A DNA stretch of 64,000 nt from the NCBI GenBank assembly GCA_023079485.1, contig CM041097.1:16295658-16359657 (forward strand), read 5' to 3'. Below the pieces are notes generated by a model. The model saw only the letters and a list, made by a program, of their open reading frames with translations, did no database searches and was not told where the DNA came from. The number at the start of each line of letters is the position of its first letter. Position 1 is the first letter of the stretch. The position numbers were made by a program, and so were the translations under genes. This stretch comes from Archilochus colubris. Its lineage: Eukaryota; Chordata; Aves; Apodiformes; Trochilidae. Of this stretch, positions 56,596 to 64,000 are shown piece by piece.

Positions 56596-59500
56596 TAGTA
56601 CCACACTTTGCTGCAGCTGGTGTAATTATTTCTTTGTTTGTTTATTTTTGATGATCTGGAAGATCCCTACCTGTTTCAGAAAGAAATGTGGCAGTGAAGA
56701 GGCCAAGCAAACCTGCTGCATTCCAAGGACGTCTCTAAGAGCTTCAGGAATCCTACGGATGTGGTGTCCAGAGCTTCCTGTTCCCTCTGGAGGAATTTTG
56801 AGGGTGTTTGTTGTTCTACTTTTTTTTGTTCTGGAGGCTTTTCCCCTTGTGCAATACTAGCATGCTGGCTTTGCTTCATTAACCATACTTGATTGATATG
56901 TAACAATGATAATTCTAATCCTCTTCCGAGAAAATATTTTTAGAGCTCTTAGATATTCCGTGAAGAAGAGATGGACAACTTCTGAGTAAAGTTCAGTATG
57001 TATTAAAAGTTTATTTGGCAGAGTTTGGTAGACTGTGAGCTCCCTTCTTATTAAAGATGTACTGTACATACAATGTCTTCAGACTTTGTATAGCTCATAG
57101 AGACTCCAGTAAAACCCCAGTAACCAACTCCCAAGCTTTGTGTTGGTGGCTCACTGGTTCTTTTGGCAACAGTGACAAAGCTGTTTCCTTCCAGACCAAC
57201 ATGCAGAGGGCTTTTACCTACAGTTGGTTTTGGCTTTTTGGTTTGTTTTTTCAGGGTTGGCAATTGGTGACCAAGCATTCCAGTTAAAGGAACACCTCTG
57301 TGGACAGCTCAGGCACACCTGCACCCAAGGGACTGCCTGGCTTTGGGCTGACACATGGGAGAAGACCCCAAAGTTAAGCTCCCCTGGTCGCAGACCACCT
57401 TAAGTCCCACAGAGAGCATTAGCCACCAGCTAAAAGCATCCATATGGGCAATCCCCTGGCACAGCAAAGGCACAAGAGTTTCTGGTTAGCAAACTGTGTC
57501 TGCTTTCATTTCAGGAATAGGTTTGGGTTGTTTTTTTTTCCGGTTTAGTTTTGATTTGTTTCTAATTAAAGTGATTTAGCTGAGATGAGATGCTTTCCAG
57601 CAGGGATGTGTCCACCCAGATGCTGTGCTCACTGCCAGCAGTTGGAAATCTCTCTCTGTAGCTGCTGCTGGTCACCGTGCAGCCTTGCCCTTCCTTTGCT
57701 GAAGAGAGATCAGATCTGAGGGCTGAAATGTCCAAGCTGGGATCACATTCCCAGGCACTTTGGGGAGCAGCCCAGTTAATTTCAAGGGGTTAATTTGTGT
57801 GGAAATGATCTTGCTGCCATGCATAAATCTGCACAATCCACCTTTCACTGCAACCAATGCTGCCAAATCAAAGAGGGAACTGTCAAATTTGTTTTTGTTT
57901 CATCCCATCCAGATTAATTTCTAGAATATTTCCATTTTCTGTCCAGGCTGCTCACCTGCCCCTCACAAGACCCCTCTGGTCAGGCTGATCACATCAAATC
58001 CCATGGAGAGGAAATGCTGCCTTAGAGTGGGTCAAAATCCCCCCTAAGTTTTTCTCTCCTTCAGGGCACCCACTTCAATCCCTGATGCTTCAAGAGGCAG
58101 AAATTTGTCACTGGGTGTTAAAGCAGCCACAGGAGATGTCACCATCCTCCACAGAGGCTTCCAGTGCTGATCCCTGCCTGCTTCTCGCAGTGGAGGTGGT
58201 CATGGTGTTTCCAAGAACTTCTATTATTTCCCCTTCTAAAAGACAGGAAAGTGAAAAACATCAAGGCTTTTTTTAAGCTTGGTTTTCTTCTGTGCACAGG
58301 CAGACTAAACAGAATCATGAACCTCACTGCCACTTGTGGGTTTTAGCACCCAGAAAGCAGCCTCATTGGTGGCCCAGCTGGAAAGGTCCTGTATTTTCTG
58401 GCCACAGCTCCCTGCCTAAATCACAGATGAAACCTGGACCCTAGTCTGTATTTTAAAGGGGATCTGCCATGGCCATATGTCCCTGGTCCCATCCTCTTAA
58501 TTCAGAGAGAATCACTGCCTGCCTGGGTACCCAGACAGCTGTGGTTCCAACATGAGATCATCAGACCAGCTCCAGGATCATCTATCACAAGTAAGGAGAA
58601 AATCCTGTAAAATCCTTAAGATTTCTTGGGCTTCTAGAACAGCACCTCAAAAACATCAGGACCCTCGAGAGCAATCTCTTGATGCACTAAGAGACAGAAA
58701 TGCCACCAGGAGATAACTTGATCAAAAGCCAAATAAATGAATTTCTGTTTCCTTATTCCCAGTCTACTGATATTCTGTAAGATGACCCCCACACAGTAAC
58801 CTAACCCATGGCTTCTTGTACCCTTTGCCAAAGCCCAAGATGTCACCACTGGGAGGTTTTTACCCCACAGCTGGGTACCAGAGAGAGCTCAGGCTGTGAG
58901 CAGGTAACATTGCTCATGCCTGTGTCTATGAAATATGCCTGTTGAGTTTGGGAAATAGTAGACTTGCTAAAATACGAGAAGGAAATGTTGTCATTACCAC
59001 AGGAATGTTTCAAAGAGATGTTTATGCATTTTTTTTTCTTTGCCAGTAGGCAGCCTCAAATATCACCACACCAAATTCAGTAAACAGCTGCGTCTCTTTG
59101 AAGCTGCTGCAAAATCTGCTCATGAAGTGCAGGGCTGAGAAATTGCTGTTTTAATTAAAATGTTTTACAGGGGAATTAAGGCCCTTGCAAAAAAATAATG
59201 ATTAAAAAAAAAAATGAAGTTAAATTAAGAGACAGATGCAGCCAACCTTCATTGTTTCAGTGAACCCAACTGAAAACAATAATAAAAGAATTCAACCTGC
59301 CTGATGTCACAAGGATCCTGGATTTTAGGGGCATAGCAGGAAGGTGTCAGAGCTGCTTTTTCATCTTGGAAACCCAGAAAATTTTGGAGGTGGCGTGAAT
59401 GGGTGCCACATCCTCATGAGAGAGTGAAAGTCCTGGTGTTCTCTGCACAATGTTAGAAGGTATTTACACTAAGAAAAGGCTAAAGTTTCTGCTTTCTGCC

Positions 59501-62002
59501 AGACCTAGACAGAGCCATGCCAGGGAAAAAGAAAAAATATTTGTAAATGCATCGAAGATAAACTTAGATTTATGTCAGTGTTTCTTCTTCAGATGTGTGA
59601 AACCAAGTTATGTAAATCTAAAATGTACAAGTTGGGAAAAAAAATATGGGAAAAAAACCTATCTACCATCTGCCTATTGATTCAGAAAATCTAGAATATG
59701 TGCTTCTGTCCAAAAATCTCTGGTAATAAAAAGCTCAGTGTGGTATAACTTGATATTGCTTTGAATATGCTACATGCTATAGTTGGAGAAGACAGAGCTA
59801 TGGAGAGAGTCCATGACCACCAATTATGAAGAGTCTGACATGCACCCAGAGCTGGAATTTCACAGGAAAAGGCCCCTAACAAATGACTGAAGGGGACACA
59901 GTTTGATGGGTGATCTTATCATCCCTTTTGGTCGACCATTAAGAGTTTGCAGACATTGCCAGTGGTGTTTTGCTTCTGAATTTTTCTATTTTTCTCTTCA
60001 CTTGCCACTTCTCTGTCTCCCTGCTTAGTCCAAATATAATTACAGATGATAAAGAAGTTGTAGGGATAAACATACCTTGGCTTGGACAGCACACCCACTT
60101 CATTCAGAGTGGTGAAGCAGCTTTTGTTTCTTCTTCATTGGCAGGATGAATACTGTAGCTTACAACAAGCTTCTTTTTTATCAATACCTCAGTCACATCC
60201 CAGTAAGCAAGGTTCAGAGCTTGCCTGTCAAAGAAATGGGTCATGCTGCTTTGCTTGGTATTCTATTTTTTTATCAGAGAAGAATAGGAACACATTCCAC
60301 AAATAATCTTTCAGGTAGACAGAAGAGATGTGTGTGCAGGGTAGTTGGTTTAAGGCTGTCAATGGTTTTTCTACTTCACCAGTTTGAATTCAGATCAGAG
60401 GCCTGACACATCTTTCTGGTTCCTTCTCTGAAATGCTCCCACAGTCAAAACATTCAGCTTTTATTTATACTTTATAAAACTGTGCTGCTCCCAGGAAAAG
60501 AAACTAAATCCTCTGCTTGGCAGGGAGGAAACCAAGACTTGTAAGGTTTGGGACCTGTCCAAAGTTATGTTAAAAAAAACTTCAGCAGACACAGTAATAG
60601 TACTGAGGACACCTGAATTTTAGGTCATCCCCTAGTTTGGTTTCATGGCTCCTGACCAGAAGCTCTCTCAAGCCTTTCAGATCAGTGCAGAGATGAGAAA
60701 AGGCACAGAAGTGGCTGTGCTGAACCCTGATGGGCTGAGAAGCACATGTAGCCAACAGGTCAGTGCCTGAACCTCCCAACAAGAAGTACAAATAACCTGT
60801 TTTTAACAGAAAACTGTGAGCACCACTGCCAGAGGAATAACTGAGCTCTGGGGTGTCTATTTTTAGACAAACATGCAACTGTGGATGCACTTTTCAGAGT
60901 TTTGATAAAACCTTTTGCTCTTCCCTGACAAGCACTGCTAAGCTGTGAGTGCAGCTCAGACATGGACAGAGGTCTGTCCCACATGACAGGCTTGGGCTCA
61001 ACATCTTTTCATGCAAGACTCACCATGAGGCAACCCAGTCAACTTTGTATGTCCAGAAAAAATATGCATGGTAGAGCATGAGGTTCCTGACCTGCTCCCC
61101 ATTATTTCTCATCTGCCTTCTTTGTCAGACAACTGTCCTTGATTCAGCTAGAGACAAAGATTTAAAGCAAACTAGCCATAACTTAAAATATTGCTCAGGA
61201 GACTATGCAATTTCTTTCTCCCATCTGCCATTCCTCTTTATTTCCTGTTTCATTTCATCTCATCCTCTCTCTTTCACATCACTTCATTATTTCCATTCAT
61301 CCCTATTAATCCTTCATCACCACCACTGCTCCACAGACTAAAGGAAGTCAGCTGTGCTAGCAAGACCCAATTCAGGGAGCTGCTCCCCCCAGCAGCAATC
61401 ATTTATGTGACCTTCTCTCTTTCTCCTGTGGATTTTGGAAGGTAAGATCCCAACTTCACTGCAGCTGCAGGTCCAGATTTGCACTGCCCACACCAGCAAT
61501 CCCCATGGCCCATTTCAGGTGTGTCCTGATGAATAAAGCAGATGCCTCTTCTGCTTCTCCTACAGTCTCAGATTCCTTGACCAGAACAGAGAACTCAGAA
61601 GACTGACATTTGAGGTCTTGCCATTAATTTATTCCTCTGCAAGAGGAAAATTGATCACTATTGATTTGATCAGATTTTCCTTGGACTTGAGACAGAGATT
61701 GAAGAACAGGCCAAGCTGCTGCTAAATGCACAATATAGGTTCCAAGAAGAGAATGTCAGGGTTTTTCTGGGCTCTGTTTTTCCTAATGCTCTTTCAGTTC
61801 TGTTTTCTTTTTGAAAGAATCTTCTAGAATCTGAAAGACCTGTAAAGCCTACAGGGTGTCTTGCATAAAGTGGTCCAGATATTTTACAAATATGGGACCA
61901 AGTGCCCAATACCTTTCCAGTATCTCACAGAGAAAAAAATCAGGAAATGTTACAGGCTGAAGACAATGATTTCTGTGCCTTCTTTCAAAAAAAAAAAAAA
62001 AA
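56596..62002. other. 3' flank of TAFA1, no gene recognised
   Basis: This is unique-looking DNA with short frames on both strands, none of which matches a family I recognise. TAFA4, which lies convergently beyond TAFA1 in other vertebrates, was looked for on the minus strand and is not visible. A weak MIR-like patch is listed at about 60510-60640. A-rich runs occur near 59203-59213. Confidence 0.6.
60510..60640 (+). mobile_element. Possible MIR-like fragment
   Basis: GGGAGGAAACCAAGACTTGT, then GGGACCTGTCCAAAGTTA, and later GACACCTGAATTTTAGGTC loosely follow the MIR order (gaaactgaggc, gacttgtccaaggtca, ctggattcaaggtc). It is highly decayed; an unrelated unique sequence is nearly as likely. 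Confidence 0.3.
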
Positions 62003-62120
62003 ATCATAGAACTATAGAATGGTTTGTGTTGAAAGGGACCTTTAAAGGTCATCTATTTCAGCCCCTCTGCAATGAGCAGGGACATCAACTAGATCAGGTT
62101 GCTCAGAGCCCTGCCCAGGA
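62003..62120 (-). mobile_element. CR1 LINE fragment (3' end, minus orientation)
   Basis: Read on the + strand this is the reverse of the CR1 tail: ATCATAGAACTATAGAATGG, GAAAGGGACCTTTAAAGGTC, GCAATGAGCAGGGACATC, AACTAGATCAGGTTGCTCAG, AGCCCTGCCCAGGA. The match is lost after about 62118, so the copy is strongly 5'-truncated. A run of A bases (61987-62003) abuts its 3' end. CR1 elements normally lack a poly(A) tail, so this is probably independent. Confidence 0.93.
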
Positions 62121-64000
62121 ACATCAGGATGTTCTGCTTCCTTACAGCCAGTGCTGTTCACGAGTTGGGGGAGAAATAAAGAGCAGCCAAAAAATTTAAG
62201 AACTGTTTAGCACATCGGTGGTGTTGATTTCCAATCCATATGTCCCTCCTTTAATCCTCCAAAACACCTACCTGGGGGATTCTACTCTCAGCCCACCTTG
62301 AAGCACCTCCTATAGCTCTACTATTTAAAGCCTTGATGCTTGCAAAGCATCCCAAAAGCCACCCATGCCCCATGAAGTGTGTGTAGACCTGGCCAGTGTG
62401 TTGCTGTCTTCAGTTTCCCTTTCCACTGCTGTCTTTACATTCCCAACAGAATTTGACCAGAATGGCTGGGTTCTGAGAATGGAATGGATGTAAAAGTTGT
62501 TCACCAGCTGATGTGAGACAGGAAGGTTATTTTGTGCCTGAGTATTTGAGGCACTCATCCCTACCAACAGTCTGGTTCTTTCTGTAGTCCCTCATTAACC
62601 CACAGCAGCCCTATTGAAACTGAGATAATTATTCTCTTGCAATCAAAGGTAGTGTTTGGGGTAGAAGGACTGAAAAATGGGAGTTCACAACAGGTGAAGT
62701 TCTTGATCAAGATTATTTTTTTTCCCCAGACAAACCCAAAGTTTGTATAATGAGGATTTCTGGTAAGCTATGGTCTATTACATGGGAAAAGCAGTTGCTC
62801 ATCACTAATTGACTCCATCCTTCTCAGAAAGATGGTTTTTTTTTTCCATAGACACCCAGGATCAGGATTTCTGAGCACATACAAGCCTAACACTAAGTTA
62901 AATGAAAACTGAAGAACTGACCTGAAAGCAGAGATTACCATTAACTTGCAATTTATTAGAACCTTGCCACAATTTAAACACAGGTTGCTCTGCTGAGATA
63001 GAGACAGTATCCACCTGCAGCTCTCCACTTTTCTCACTGCTCTGCAATAAAGAGGCTGAACTGGGTGGAAAACAGGAGCTGTGCCCTGCACACCTCAGTG
63101 GAAGCTGAGAAGCATCCCAGAGACACAGGTGAACCCTTCAAACCCAAACCAGCAGCTACCAGTGTGAGGGGTATCAGAGATTCAGTGTCCAGTTCATGCA
63201 GTTCAGAGGCAAATTGATATTAAAACCAGACCACAGAAGATCTACACCTCACAGATGCCTTACATATAAAGAGAGGGTGTACAATGGCTGTGCTGATCAT
63301 TTTCTTAGGATTTAGAGAAATGAGCAAATTAAGCTTTACAGACTTCATGGTTGCTTGATCTCACTACAGTAAACAGCTCCATATTTTTCCTTTTCATGTT
63401 TTATCCTGAAGCAACAGAGCATTACATTAATTGACTTGTCTTATTAATTCAATAAGCTGCTTCCAAGATGAAATGCTTAGCTATGCTTGCTTGTTTTTGG
63501 CACTTTTTTGGTTGTTGGAAGAAAAGCTTTAAGGCTAAAATTGCTCTGATGTTTTCCACAGTTCACTGAATAATTTTATGCACTACTGAAGATTTGCCAC
63601 ATTTGGAATTACTGCAAACTGCTACTTTTTCATCATATTGTAATTTAATTCACATTTTTAGGATGATAAGGAAACATTTAACAGTTTGCATATTAGAGAA
63701 GTGTATTTGTTCTGCCATAAAGTTGTGGTTAGAATACATTATAGGCCACTGCATTCCATAATTTATAATCTGGATATAAGACACATTTAGAAGATGAAAG
63801 ATTACACAGGAGCCACCCCTTTCAAATGAATTATATGCAGGAAAATTCAGGGAGAAAAAATTGACCTTGCTGTAAATATATAGCAAAAATACTTTGTGTA
63901 AACTTGAGAAAGATTCAGAAATGTCTCCTATTTCAGCAAGTTACTGGGAGGCAAACACAGCTGAAACTTAGAGAAATCTGAACCCAAATAGATCTATCCA
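62121..64000. other. Right-edge flank, nothing recognised
   Basis: There is no gene, transposon end or notable repeat beyond short T-runs (near 62717-62723 and 62836-62845). Frames such as 62768-63091 (minus) have no recognisable product. Confidence 0.55.

Noticed and set aside
56596..64000. TAFA4 exons on the minus strand
   Set aside because: Expected by synteny, but no CEVVAVHRCC-like or WWCHMNPC-like coding sequence is visible.

Overview
The window looks like nuclear DNA from a bird, probably a passerine. The evidence is two truncated CR1 LINE 3' ends carrying the avian ATTCTATG-type tail, a solo LTR of a type common in songbirds, ancient degenerate amniote repeats, and vertebrate splice signals. 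There is no operon-like gene packing, no CRISPR array and no recognisable prokaryotic gene.

One protein-coding gene is supported: TAFA1 (formerly FAM19A1), on the + strand, represented by its last three coding exons. Exon A (12987-13127) and exon B (51442-51566) encode the cysteine-rich secreted domain with all ten expected cysteines. The last coding exon (56190-56207) encodes only the C-terminal residues IHPRT and the stop. It is followed by a short 3' UTR with a poly(A) signal at 56566-56571. The signal-peptide exon is not present and should lie upstream of position 1. The intron between exons A and B is about 38 kb and appears to use a non-canonical GC donor (13128-13129). The other two visible junctions are canonical.

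Layout: 1-12986 is the 3' part of the upstream intron and holds a striking palindromic foldback element (4187-4658) with a tRNA-like core. 13128-51441 is the large intron. It holds two pure homopyrimidine arrays of about 0.6 kb each (16384-16975 and 25475-26056), a CR1 fragment (about 27455-27676), a tandem 168-bp duplication (45381-45708), a MIR-like fragment, a 776-bp solo LTR (46696-47471) and AT-rich satellites. 51567-56189 is the last intron. 56208 to about 56595 is the 3' UTR. The remainder to 64000 is 3' flank with one CR1 fragment and no gene I can recognise; the neighbouring paralogue TAFA4, expected in this direction in other vertebrates, is not visible.

Most other open reading frames are short and chance-like or are produced by simple repeats. 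The best candidates for new biology are the foldback/tRNA-like element, the GC-AG splice donor, the paired triplex-capable pyrimidine tracts in one intron, and a few intronic stretches whose motif composition suggests enhancers.
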